Assembly: GCF_900302485.1 (NCBI RefSeq)
Contig: NZ_OMOI01000002.1
Coordinates: 248,001 to 312,000, forward strand
Origin: Aliiroseovarius pelagivivens
Lineage (GTDB): Bacteria; Pseudomonadota; Alphaproteobacteria; Rhodobacterales; Rhodobacteraceae
Length of the DNA: 64,000 nt
Reading direction: 5' to 3'
The position numbers and the translations under genes are program-made. The first letter of the stretch is position 1. Every line of letters begins with the position of its first letter. Positions 8,423 through 19,038 of this stretch are shown here, piece after piece. The notes beneath the pieces are model-generated. The model worked only from the letters and a program-made list of their open reading frames with translations. It made no database searches and was not told the DNA's origin.

Positions 8423-9310
8423 CTAATTCATCCTCAAACCTGCGGCCAGATGCTCGACCAGCAAGCGCACCCTGTGCGGCAAAAAGCTTGTTTCCGGGCG
8501 CAATATAAAGACACCTCCGCCAGCGCTAGGATCGGAGTATTCCGAAAGCACCGGAACCAGGCCACCTTCATTCAGATCGCGATCGACAAGGAACTCGGGC
8601 AGCCAGGCGATTCCAAGCCCGGCAACGCATGCTGAATGGATCGCTTCTAGGCTGTTGCACATCATACCGGTGCCAAGACGGGCGTGACTGTTATCCCCTT
8701 TGGTCAGGCCCCAGTCTGAAACTTGTCTTTCCAGATTCAGACGCAGGCACCTGTGGTGTCCAAGCTCAGTTGGATCCAGCGGGACGCCATACACCTCAAT
8801 ATACTTGGGTGATGCGCATAACACCCGCCGATACGCCGTGATCTTCCGCGATATAAGGGAAGAGTCCGTCAAGTTCCCACTTCGGATCGCGATGTCGAAC
8901 CCCTCGCCTACCAGATCGACAAGCTTGTCCGATATAAGAAGTTCTATCTCCAGCTCAGGATGCTGAGACATGAAGTCGTTCACCAATGGAACCACCCGCA
9001 ATCGTCCCAGAGCAGCCGAGCAGGTCATCCTGATAACGCCCCTCAGCTGGCTTTCATCTTCGGCAATGTCTTCTTCCAACGCCGTCATGCGCGCCAGAAT
9101 GTCCCGAGCCTCCTCGACATAGCGCTGCCCTGCCTCGGTCAGGGACATGCGTCGCGTCGACCGGATAAGCAGGGGCACCCGCAAGCGTTGCTCAAGAAGA
9201 TGTACACGTTTTCCCACCGCTGACGGTGTGTATCCCAACACGCGTGCGGCTGCTGAAAAGCTGCCATGGTCGACTACAGCCAACAGGATTTCCAGATCTG
9301 ATTTTTGCAT
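8423..9310 (-). CDS. LysR-family transcriptional regulator
   Basis: 295 residues from ATG at 9310 (MQKSDLEILLAVVDHGSFSA); a GTG one codon upstream is possible. Winged helix-turn-helix at residues 1-60 (FSAAARVLGYTPSAVGKRVH), then a substrate-binding domain of the CrgA-like subgroup ('GVIRMTCSAALGRLRVVPLV'). It is transcribed away from an old-yellow-enzyme gene with about 100 bases between them, the usual arrangement for a LysR protein controlling its divergent neighbour. Its end faces the promoter of the peptide ABC operon. Confidence 0.88.
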   Translation of the reverse strand: MQKSDLEILLAVVDHGSFSAAARVLGYTPSAVGKRVHLLEQRLRVPLLIRSTRRMSLTEAGQRYVEEARDILARMTALEEDIAEDESQLRGVIRMTCSAALGRLRVVPLVNDFMSQHPELEIELLISDKLVDLVGEGFDIAIRSGNLTDSSLISRKITAYRRVLCASPKYIEVYGVPLDPTELGHHRCLRLNLERQVSDWGLTKGDNSHARLGTGMMCNSLEAIHSACVAGLGIAWLPEFLVDRDLNEGGLVPVLSEYSDPSAGGGVFILRPETSFLPHRVRLLVEHLAAGLRMN

Positions 9311-9313
9311 CAC

Positions 9314-9332
9314 TTGATCCCGTGTGGATCAA
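9314..9332. promoter_or_regulatory. Candidate LysR operator, TTGATCC-N5-GGATCAA
   Basis: A perfect seven-base inverted repeat with spacer CGTGT lies directly in front of the LysR start, with a further TGATCC half site at 9337-9342. It overlaps the regulator's ribosome-binding region, suggesting autoregulation and control of the divergent oxidoreductase gene. Confidence 0.55.
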
Positions 9333-9412
9333 TTCATGATCCTAATCTCACCATTTTCCACATCTTCTATCCAGTTTATATCAAAAGCACGCCCAACCCA
9401 AGGAGTCCCTCC

Positions 9413-10609
9413 GTGTCGACCATTGCCAACTCCTCTCTATTCTCACCGCTTACGCTGCCGAACGGGCGCGTTCTGAAAAACCGGATCATCAAATCAGCCA
9501 TGTCGGATTCGCTTGGGGATGGTCGGGGCAATCCGACGCCCGCGCAGATGCGCCTTTATGAACGTTGGGCCGAAGGCGGGCTTGCGGCGTCGATCATCGG
9601 CGAGGTACAGGGCGATCCACTTTATCCAGAGAAGCCAGGCAATCTGGTATTGGACAACAATGCAGATAGCGCAGCGTTCCAGGATCTCGCGCGACGCGGC
9701 TCGGTCAACGGGGCTGATCTGTGGCTGCAACTGGGCCATGCAGGTGCCTTGTCGCATCTTCCGATCAGCCAGCCCAAGGGTCCCAGCGCCATGACATTCC
9801 CTGACTTCCGCGCAGAAGAAATGTCTTTGGCCGAGATCCAAACCGTACCCGAAAGTTTCGCCAGAACTGCTCGGCGGGCATCGGAATTAGGATACAGCGG
9901 CGTGCAAATTCACGCGGCCCACGGCTTCCTTCTCAGCCAGTTTCTGTCTCCGCTATTCAATCGTCGAACAGATACCTACGGTGGCTCGGTCCAGCAAAGG
10001 ATGCGGCTTCTGATCGAAACGGTCGAGACCGTTCGCGCGGCTGTTCCCAGCGACTTTACTGTGGCAACCAAACTGAACGCGACCGATCAACTGGATGGCG
10101 GACTGTCCGAAGATGACGCTCTTCAGGTTATTGCGGCACTTGAAGGCAAGGGTGTCGATTTGCTGGACATCAGCGGTGGCACCTATTTCCCCGGCGCACC
10201 TTCAAGCTCGGAACGAACGACCAAGGGACCATATTTCCTCGAATTCGCACGCGCGGCCCGTGCGGTGTCGACTTTCCCGCTTATGGCCACAGGTGGTTTC
10301 AAGCATCGTCAGGAAGCAGAACAGGCCATTGCGTCCGGCGATGTAGATGCCGTCGGGGTGGCCCGTGGATTCGTTCTTGATCCGGACTTACCAACAACGT
10401 GGCAAGCAGGTGGCGACGATCCCAGCTTCCCCCGATTTGACGCTTTGCCCCCCGGCGGAATGACCGCTTGGTTCACCATGCGAATGCTAGATCTTGGACT
10501 GGACAGGGAAGCGAAAGTTCATCGCGATCTACTTGCGGCAATCAACGAATATGAAAGCCGGGACGATCAACGCATCAAGCTTTGGCGCGAACGTTTTCGA
10601 GCGGCATAA
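9413..10609 (+). CDS. NADH:flavin oxidoreductase, old yellow enzyme family
   Basis: 398 residues. I chose the GTG at 9413 because AGGAG lies seven bases before it and the domain begins at once (SSLFSPLTLPNGRVLKNRII); an ATG at 9305 would add 36 residues that do not look like this family. Family marks are the TIM-barrel strand with 'GVQIHAAHGFLLSQFLSP' and 'NRRTDTYGGSVQQRMR', plus the late glycine-rich FMN phosphate segment 'VGVARGFVLDPDLP'. It should be an FMN enzyme reducing an activated alkene or similar substrate with NAD(P)H. It lacks the FeS/FAD C-terminal half of 2,4-dienoyl-CoA reductases. Probably controlled by the divergent LysR gene. Confidence 0.88.
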   Translation: MSTIANSSLFSPLTLPNGRVLKNRIIKSAMSDSLGDGRGNPTPAQMRLYERWAEGGLAASIIGEVQGDPLYPEKPGNLVLDNNADSAAFQDLARRGSVNGADLWLQLGHAGALSHLPISQPKGPSAMTFPDFRAEEMSLAEIQTVPESFARTARRASELGYSGVQIHAAHGFLLSQFLSPLFNRRTDTYGGSVQQRMRLLIETVETVRAAVPSDFTVATKLNATDQLDGGLSEDDALQVIAALEGKGVDLLDISGGTYFPGAPSSSERTTKGPYFLEFARAARAVSTFPLMATGGFKHRQEAEQAIASGDVDAVGVARGFVLDPDLPTTWQAGGDDPSFPRFDALPPGGMTAWFTMRMLDLGLDREAKVHRDLLAAINEYESRDDQRIKLWRERFRAA

Positions 10610-10637
10610 ACGCCTGACTTGCGCATATCTTCCGCGT

Positions 10638-10679
10638 TTAAAAAGCTGGGCGGCGCACGTGAAACCACGAGCGCCGCCC
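10638..10679 (-). terminator. Terminator between gyrB and the oxidoreductase gene
   Basis: GGGCGGCGC and GCGCCGCCC pair, extended inside by CGTG/CACG around AAAC. On the minus strand the stem is followed by AGCTTTTTAAA, so it ends gyrB transcription. It may also stop the converging oxidoreductase transcript. Confidence 0.8.
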
Positions 10680-10705
10680 AATCATCAAACTGCATCCTGA
10701 AACGA

Positions 10706-13222
<2,517 letters not shown>

Positions 13223-13843
13223 CTAAACGAAGGGGATCACCAATCCGACCAGAATCAACAGCCCCCCTGCCGCGTAGTTCATCCGTGTAAGTGCTTGTTC
13301 TGACGACAGAAGCGACCTTGCGCGATCGACAAAATATGCCAGCATCAAGTTTCCCACCAACGGCACGATGAAGGACGCCAAAGCGATGGCCACGATATCG
13401 CCAGCTGTCAAAAGCGACAGATCGAAGAAACCGGGCAAAACACCCATGTAAAACAGGATTGCTTTTGGGTTCGACAGGATCACGATTAGCCCCGCAACAA
13501 AGCCCGCCAACATACCGGGTCGTGTCAAACGGCTGTCGCCCGTCACCTTGTGTCCCGCGGATCGGATGATCGTGATGCCCAGCCAAAGAAAGAACAAGGC
13601 CGCCACAATGCGAAGCACCAGCATTCCACCTTCCACACTGGACGCCAGCCACCCCATTCCCAAAGCAGCCAGAACCGACCAGAAGATGTCGCCCACTGCA
13701 ACACCTAGCGTCAGTGGCCACGCTTGCGTGAAACCACCCGCCAGCACACGCGCGACCAGCGCCACCCAGACGGGTCCCGGGGTCAGGAACAAGATGAACA
13801 GGCCGAAGATGTAGAAACCCAGTTCGGCAGGCGAGATGGTCAT
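13223..13843 (-). CDS. LysE/RhtB-family amino-acid exporter
   Basis: 206 residues with about six membrane segments and the family motif 'FLTPGPVWVALVARVLAGG' near the N terminus. The start at 13843 overlaps the stop of the VOC gene (ATGA). Inner-membrane exporter of an amino acid or related small molecule; the substrate is unknown. Its coupling to recF and the VOC gene makes it part of the replication-gene transcript. Confidence 0.85.
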   Translation of the reverse strand: MTISPAELGFYIFGLFILFLTPGPVWVALVARVLAGGFTQAWPLTLGVAVGDIFWSVLAALGMGWLASSVEGGMLVLRIVAALFFLWLGITIIRSAGHKVTGDSRLTRPGMLAGFVAGLIVILSNPKAILFYMGVLPGFFDLSLLTAGDIVAIALASFIVPLVGNLMLAYFVDRARSLLSSEQALTRMNYAAGGLLILVGLVIPFV

Positions 13844-14256
13844 GTCAGGTGGCCGTCCTCGTCCAGCTCCCAAAAGGGATTCATTGCGTATTCCCAGACA
13901 TGTCCGTCCGGATCCGCGAAATAGCCGGAGTAACCGCCCCAGAAGATCTTGTCAGGCCGCGTGACAACCGTGCCACCAGCCGCAATGGCCGCGTCATATG
14001 CTGCATCGACCTCGGCCTCGGTCGGGAAGTTCTGGCCCAGCGTCATCGCACCTGTGCCTAGCGCCTCGACCGGGCGTTTCATGTCTTCGGCCAGCCCTTC
14101 CAACGTGTAGAAACCAAATTTCATGCCATTCATGTCATAGAAGGCCACCTTGTCCATGACATTGGATGGCTCCCAGCCGATGGCGCCATAGAACGCCACG
14201 GCGCGCTCCAGATCTTTGACGCCCAATGTGATCAGGGTCACGCGATTGGTTTTCAT
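13840..14256 (-). CDS. VOC (glyoxalase/bleomycin-resistance fold) protein
   Basis: 138 residues with the two-repeat VOC pattern: 'VTLITLGVKDLERAVAFYGA' near the N terminus and 'GYSGYFADPDGHVWEYAMNP' near the C terminus, the latter holding the usual metal-ligand glutamate. Such proteins are lyases, dioxygenases or resistance proteins, and the specific reaction is not determinable. Starts inside the recF stop codon and ends inside the LysE start. Confidence 0.85.
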   Translation of the reverse strand: MKTNRVTLITLGVKDLERAVAFYGAIGWEPSNVMDKVAFYDMNGMKFGFYTLEGLAEDMKRPVEALGTGAMTLGQNFPTEAEVDAAYDAAIAAGGTVVTRPDKIFWGGYSGYFADPDGHVWEYAMNPFWELDEDGHLT

Positions 14257-15362
14257 GGCTTCACCTCTTTTACTTCCGACACGCCGTCGGTCTCGGTCAC
14301 TTCGAAATGCGCGGCGCGGTCGCCGAGTTCCTCAAACAGTTCTGGGCCCGTACCTGTCATGAACGCCTGCGCGCCCAAGGCGCAAATCTCGTCATAAAGC
14401 GCGGCACGTCGCCCTGCATCCAGATGCGCGGCCACCTCGTCCAAAAGCAGGATGGGGGGCGCCCCGAAATCCCGCGCCAGTGCACGGCCATTGGCAAGGA
14501 TCAAGGAGACCAGAAGCGCTTTCTGCTCACCCGTTGAGCAATCCCGCGCCGCCACGCCTTTCGCCGCATAGACCGCCGCCAAGTCTGTCCGATGCGGCCC
14601 GACCAAAGACCGCCCAGCCGGCAAATCCCGCGACCGGCTATCGGCAAATGCGACCGCCAAATCGCCCTCGCTTTCTGACAGATCACTATCATCCACCTGC
14701 ACCAGTGACAGATCCGCCACGGGAAAGGCGGTTTCGGCCAAGGCTTGCGCCTCTTGCAGCTGATCCAGACAATAGGCGCGGTTTGCGATGATCCGTGCCC
14801 CAGCCTGCGCCATTTGCGCCTCGAGCGCATCATACCAATGTGCGTCGCGCTGCCCGTCTTTCAGCAGCCGATTGCGTTCACGCATGGCCTTCTCATAGGT
14901 CAGCACTGCATCCGCATGGCCGGGCTCAAAACTCATCGTCATGCGATCCAGAAACCGGCGACGGCCTTCTGCGCCTTCGACCCACAGCCGGTCCATCACG
15001 GGGACAAGCCAGACAATCCGCGCGATCCGACCCAGCGCCACCTGTGCGGCGGCCTTGCCGTCGATCTTTACCTGACGCGACGCCCCGGCCTCGCACCAAG
15101 TTTCAACCTCGTGCATCTGGTGCAGGCTTTGCAACACGGCCGAGACTTTCCACCCCACTGCCTCGGGCTTTCGGATCATCTCGTCTAACGCGGCCCGCCG
15201 CAGCCCCCGTCCGGGGGACAACATGGACACAGCTTCCAAAATGTTGGTTTTACCCGCCCCGTTGCGCCCGTGAATGGCAACAGGCCGCCCATCCAAGGAC
15301 AGGCGGGCCACTTTGTGACTTCGAAAATGGCTGAGTGTCAGCTCGCGAAGGGCGAGTGTCAT
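14253..15362 (-). CDS. recF: DNA replication and repair protein RecF
   Basis: 369 residues, ATG at 15362 with AGGAGG five bases upstream (a GTG one codon earlier is less well spaced). Contains Walker A GRNGAGKTNILEAVS, the ABC-type signature CSTGEQKALLVSL and Walker B PPILLLDEVAAHLD, the order expected for this SMC-like ATPase. Helps load RecA at single-strand gaps with RecO and RecR. It lies 36 bases downstream of dnaN, and its stop overlaps the VOC gene. Confidence 0.97.
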   Translation of the reverse strand: MTLALRELTLSHFRSHKVARLSLDGRPVAIHGRNGAGKTNILEAVSMLSPGRGLRRAALDEMIRKPEAVGWKVSAVLQSLHQMHEVETWCEAGASRQVKIDGKAAAQVALGRIARIVWLVPVMDRLWVEGAEGRRRFLDRMTMSFEPGHADAVLTYEKAMRERNRLLKDGQRDAHWYDALEAQMAQAGARIIANRAYCLDQLQEAQALAETAFPVADLSLVQVDDSDLSESEGDLAVAFADSRSRDLPAGRSLVGPHRTDLAAVYAAKGVAARDCSTGEQKALLVSLILANGRALARDFGAPPILLLDEVAAHLDAGRRAALYDEICALGAQAFMTGTGPELFEELGDRAAHFEVTETDGVSEVKEVKP

Positions 15363-15398
15363 CACGCCCTCCTTTTCAACGCTTCAAGGACCGACAGG

Positions 15399-16517
15399 TC
15401 ACACGCGCATCGGCATGACGACGTAAACGGCGCTGGTATCATTGCCTTCACGCATCAGGGTCGGATCGCCCGAGGAATTGAACATGAAGACGGCGTTTTC
15501 GCGATCTACCTGGCTGGCGATCTCCAGCAGGTACTTGGCGTTGAAGCCGATTTCCAACCGCTCGTCATTGTAAGCGACTGCCAGTTCTTCTTCCGCAGCG
15601 CCCGCATCGGGTGCGTTCACCGACAAAACCAGACGATCTTCGTCCAGCTGCAGCTTCACAGCGCGCGAACGCTCGCTGGACACGGTGGCCACACGGTCCA
15701 CGGCCTGAGCAAACGCAGTCGCGTCCACTTCCAGCTTACGTGTGTTGCCCGAGGGGATCACGCGGGTGTAATCGGGGAACGTGCCGTCGATCACTTTCGA
15801 CGTCAGCGTGATGACCGGCGTTGCAAAGCGCACCTTGGTTTCCGATACCGACACTGCAATCGTCGCATCGTCATCGTCCAGAAGCTTGCGCAGCTCGCCC
15901 ACGGTTTTGCGGGGAACAATCACGCCGGGCATTTCTTCTGCTCCGGGGGGCAAATCAGCGTCGATGCGTGCCAAACGGTGACCGTCCGTGGCCACGGCAC
16001 GCAGCACTTTGCCGCCTTCGGCGTCTGAGACGTGCAGATAGACACCGTTCAGGTAATAGCGGGTCTCTTCCGTCGAGATCGCAAATTTTGACTTGTCAAA
16101 CAGGCGACGCAGAACCGGCGCGGGGGCCGAGAAATTCGCCGAATACTCCGACGATGCCATGACCGGGAAATCTTCCTTAGGCAGGGTCGCCAGCGAGAAA
16201 CTCGAGCGGCCAGCTTCGACGCTCAGACGCCCGGTGGCGCCGTCATCGGTCAGCTGGACAAGTGCCCCGTCGGGCAGCTTGCGCACAATTTCATGCAGGG
16301 TCACAGCCGACACGGTCGTCGCGCCAGCGCGTTCGACCATCGCGTCGGTCTTGTCCACCACTTCGATGTCCAGATCGGTGGCGCGGAAGGAAACGCTGTT
16401 GCCCTCAGCCTCGATCAAAACATTTGCTAGGATTGGAATAGTATTCCGGCGTTCTACAACAGATTGCGCCTGTGCCACGGCCTTCAGAAGCGCGCCGCGT
16501 TCGATACTGATCTTCAT
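15399..16517 (-). CDS. dnaN: DNA polymerase III beta sliding clamp
   Basis: 372 residues, the normal length for the clamp. It begins MKISIERGALLKAVAQAQSV and ends VYVVMPMRV, both typical. It contains the three repeated clamp domains, for example 'VPRKTVGELRKLLDDDD' in domain 2. CAGGAG precedes the ATG. Encircles DNA to tether polymerase and repair partners. Lies between dnaA and recF on the same strand. Confidence 0.98.
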   Translation of the reverse strand: MKISIERGALLKAVAQAQSVVERRNTIPILANVLIEAEGNSVSFRATDLDIEVVDKTDAMVERAGATTVSAVTLHEIVRKLPDGALVQLTDDGATGRLSVEAGRSSFSLATLPKEDFPVMASSEYSANFSAPAPVLRRLFDKSKFAISTEETRYYLNGVYLHVSDAEGGKVLRAVATDGHRLARIDADLPPGAEEMPGVIVPRKTVGELRKLLDDDDATIAVSVSETKVRFATPVITLTSKVIDGTFPDYTRVIPSGNTRKLEVDATAFAQAVDRVATVSSERSRAVKLQLDEDRLVLSVNAPDAGAAEEELAVAYNDERLEIGFNAKYLLEIASQVDRENAVFMFNSSGDPTLMREGNDTSAVYVVMPMRV

Positions 16518-16626
16518 GTCCCACTCCTGACAGATACCGGGGCGGAGACCATATCATGTTCACCGCCCGGCTCAATTCTTTATTCGGAATGTCCGCTTCT
16601 TTCGTGGGCGGGTCAAGGGTTTAAGG

Positions 16627-16647
16627 CCCAAAACCCACCGTTTTGGG
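16627..16647 (-). terminator. Weak hairpin downstream of dnaA
   Basis: CCCAAAAC and GTTTTGGG form an eight-base-pair stem with a five-base loop seven bases past the dnaA stop. The T tract is poor, so partial termination or message protection is more likely. Confidence 0.35.
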
Positions 16648-16653
16648 GTCGCT

Positions 16654-18015
16654 TTACGCCTCGAGCGCGCGACGCAGCAACTCCAGATCTTCCGCAATCT
16701 GATCGTCGATGCCTTTCAGCTCGTCGATCCGCTTGACGCCATGCATGACCGTGGTGTGATCCCGACCGCCGAAACGACGCCCAATTTCCGGCAGCGACCG
16801 CGAGGTCATGTGCTTGGCCAGATACATCGCAACCTGACGCGGACGGGCAATGGTGCGCACACGACGGGGGCCGATCAGATCCGACAGACGGATGTTGTAA
16901 TGCTCGGACACTTTGCGCTGGATTTCCTCCACAGTGACCTTGCGATCGGACGCGCGAAGAATGTCGCCCAGACAGTCCTGAGCCAGCTCCAGTGTGATTT
17001 CGCGACCAACAAGCGACGCAAAGGCGAACAGACGCATCAAAGCGCCTTCCAGCACGCGAACGTTGGTCGAAATGCGATGCGCCAGATACTCCAGCACACC
17101 ATCGGCAATCACCAGACCTTTGTACTGTTCACGGTAAGCGTTCACTTTGGTTTGCAGCACGCCAAGACGCAGTTCGTAATCGGTGGGGTGCAGGTCCACG
17201 ACCAGACCGCATTGCAGACGGCTTTTGATACGATCCTCAAGATCCTTGATCTCGCCCGGGGCACGGTCAGCCGAGATGATGATCTGTTTGTTCTGGTCCA
17301 CCAGCGCGTTGAACGTGTGGAAGAACTCTTCCTGGGTGCTGTCTTTGCCGGCGATGAACTGAACGTCATCCACCATCAGCACATCGACCGAGCGGAACAA
17401 CTGTTTGAAGTCGATCATCTGTTTTTCGCGGATCGCCTGAACGAAGCGGTACATGAATTGCTCGGCGGACAGATACACCACGCGCAGGTCGGGCTGGCGG
17501 GTCTTCATCTCGTGCGCGATGGCGTGCATCAGGTGCGTTTTACCAAGGCCAACACCACCATACAAAAAGAGCGGGTTGAACGTGACCGGGCCACCTTCAG
17601 CGACACGGCGGGCCGCAGCATGGGCCAGCTCGTTCGGCTTGCCGACAACGAAGCTGTCGAAGGTAAAGCGCGCGTCAAGCGGCGCACCGGGCAGATCGCT
17701 GTGATCGGGCTTGGTGATGGTCGCCGGTGCGGCCGTTTTGTCAGCGTTCGGCACAACCGGGCGCGGCTTTGCTTTTTCAGGAACCTTGAACTCAAGACGC
17801 GCGACTTTGACGCCCTCGCCGTTCAAGTGTTTCAGAATCTGATCCCCAAAATTCTGACTGACCCAGTTGCCCAGAAAGTTGGTTGGCACCAGAAAACGCG
17901 CCACACCACCATCCAGTTCAGCAAATTCCAAGGGTTCAATCCAACTGGTATAGTTGTTCTGTCCCACTGCTTTTTGCAGCTTATTACGGACCTTACCCCA
18001 TTCTTCGTTCGTCAT
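16654..18015 (-). CDS. dnaA: Chromosomal replication initiator DnaA
   Basis: 453 residues from ATG at 18015 (MTNEEWGKVRNKLQKAVGQN), preceded by GAGG; a longer start at 18051 is less likely. Domain I is at the N terminus. The AAA+ core has Walker A 'GGVGLGKTHLMHAI' and Walker B 'VLMVDDVQFIAGKDS'. Domain IV ends with the DnaA-box-binding signature 'GGRDHTTVMHGVKRI'. Binds and melts oriC. The upstream region holds a cluster of GANTC sites but no recognisable DnaA-box array. Confidence 0.98.
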   Translation of the reverse strand: MTNEEWGKVRNKLQKAVGQNNYTSWIEPLEFAELDGGVARFLVPTNFLGNWVSQNFGDQILKHLNGEGVKVARLEFKVPEKAKPRPVVPNADKTAAPATITKPDHSDLPGAPLDARFTFDSFVVGKPNELAHAAARRVAEGGPVTFNPLFLYGGVGLGKTHLMHAIAHEMKTRQPDLRVVYLSAEQFMYRFVQAIREKQMIDFKQLFRSVDVLMVDDVQFIAGKDSTQEEFFHTFNALVDQNKQIIISADRAPGEIKDLEDRIKSRLQCGLVVDLHPTDYELRLGVLQTKVNAYREQYKGLVIADGVLEYLAHRISTNVRVLEGALMRLFAFASLVGREITLELAQDCLGDILRASDRKVTVEEIQRKVSEHYNIRLSDLIGPRRVRTIARPRQVAMYLAKHMTSRSLPEIGRRFGGRDHTTVMHGVKRIDELKGIDDQIAEDLELLRRALEA

Positions 18016-18356
18016 ATTACCTCGACCCAGCGTTTTATTAAGACCGCCCAAGACAGTCCCTCACAGGCACTAATATCCCATTCACACGGCGCACTTTCAG
18101 CGCACCCCTTCATGGCGAAACACGAAATCCACAGCCCGCTGCCGACGAGCATGCTTTAGACGCCGCGCCCAATACTGAACCGCACCACATGGTTACCCAT
18201 TCTGGCGACATGCCCAATTGGACGTTCGGAACTTTACAGTTTGCGCATCCACCCTAGCAGTCAGGGTGGCAACATGCCTTCAGGCGCACCACATGACAGC
18301 AGGCACACAATAGGCATTGAGATCTGACCTCAAAGAATCAAATCCGGATGTGGCAA

Positions 18357-18393
18357 AAGGGGTTTTCCCCTTATAGTTCGTGGGTTTAGCCCA
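18357..18393 (-). ncRNA. Paired hairpins upstream of dnaA: leader or small RNA end (tentative)
   Basis: On the minus strand TGGG-CTAAA-CCCA is followed by AAGGGG-AAAA-CCCCTT and then TTGCC. This could be the 3' end of a small RNA or an attenuator in a long dnaA leader. Only the hairpins are seen; transcription is inferred. Confidence 0.25.
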
Positions 18394-18550
18394 CTTATGT
18401 CTGATAGTCCCAAGTCGGCGAAGTGAATCGCTGAATGCAAGCTAGCAATCACTCTGCGACTGGCGCAATAGAACTTCACGCTTGACTCTGTGATTGCCGA
18501 AACGAATCCCGAAGGCACGTCGCAAAATCAAATTTCTTAGCAGACTTAGC

Positions 18551-18584
18551 AAAAAGAGCGTGCCCATTTGGACACGCTCTTTTT
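18551..18584 (-). terminator. Terminator of rpsT
   Basis: AAAAAGAGCGTG and CACGCTCTTTTT form a twelve-base-pair arm pair around a ten-base loop, giving a T tract on both strands. It stands 35 bases beyond the rpsT stop. Confidence 0.88.
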
Positions 18585-18618
18585 TTGTTTTCGGACGCTG
18601 TTCAGAGGTGAATCTGAA

Positions 18619-18882
18619 TCAGCCCAGTGCTTTTACACGCGAGCTCAGGCGCGAGACTTTACGTGCAGCGGTGTTCTTGTGGTAAACGCCTTTGGTCACG
18701 CCGCGCATCAGTTCAGGCTGAGCAGCTTTCAGGGCAGCAGCAGCTGCATCCTTGTCGCCCGACTCGATGGCTTCTTCAACGGCACGCAGGTAGGTGCGGA
18801 TGCGCGAACGGCGGGCTTTGTTTACGGCGAAACGACGCTCGTTCTGACGGGCGCGTTTTTTTGCTTGGGGCGAATTTGCCAT
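18619..18882 (-). CDS. rpsT: 30S ribosomal protein S20
   Basis: 87 residues, very basic, beginning [20 protein letters not shown] and containing '[20 protein letters not shown]', the normal S20 pattern and length. GAGGGA lies upstream of the ATG. Binds 16S rRNA in the small subunit. Followed by a strong terminator, so it is a single-gene unit upstream of dnaA. Confidence 0.97.
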   Translation of the reverse strand: MANSPQAKKRARQNERRFAVNKARRSRIRTYLRAVEEAIESGDKDAAAAALKAAQPELMRGVTKGVYHKNTAARKVSRLSSRVKALG

Positions 18883-18991
18883 GTGTCTGATCCCTCTTTC
18901 GGGTGTGTTACGTTGTCAAAGCTGCGCGTACAGCACCCGACCGGGTTCAGAACCGGTGATTCTGGCCTAAGCGGGCCTCACGCGCATGGAT

Positions 18992-19031
18992 GGGCTGCCC
19001 TTTAAGCCATTTCGGCCGCAAAGGGAAGCCC
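18992..19031 (-). repeat. Imperfect inverted repeat after the enoyl-CoA hydratase gene
   Basis: GGGCT-G-CCCTTT and AAAGGG-A-AGCCC pair over eleven bases with one mismatch and a 16-base loop. It lies eight bases past the stop, with no T tract. Possibly a non-classical terminator. Confidence 0.35.
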
Positions 19032-19038
19032 TATTGGT

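Larger units (their letters stand above)
18016..18618. other. Long gene-free region between rpsT and dnaA
   Basis: About 600 bases without a convincing gene. It holds the rpsT terminator (18551-18584), four GANTC sites (18335, 18425, 18484, 18504), and two adjacent small hairpins (AAGGGG-TTTT-CCCCTT at 18357-18372 and TGGG-TTTAG-CCCA at 18381-18393). The dnaA promoter must lie here. I found no perfect DnaA box; the closest is AAATCCACA near 18125, with two mismatches to TTATCCACA. Confidence 0.6.

Noticed and set aside
18016..18618. Possible oriC upstream of dnaA
   Set aside because: No DnaA-box cluster and no clear AT-rich unwinding region. In many alphaproteobacteria oriC is not next to dnaA.
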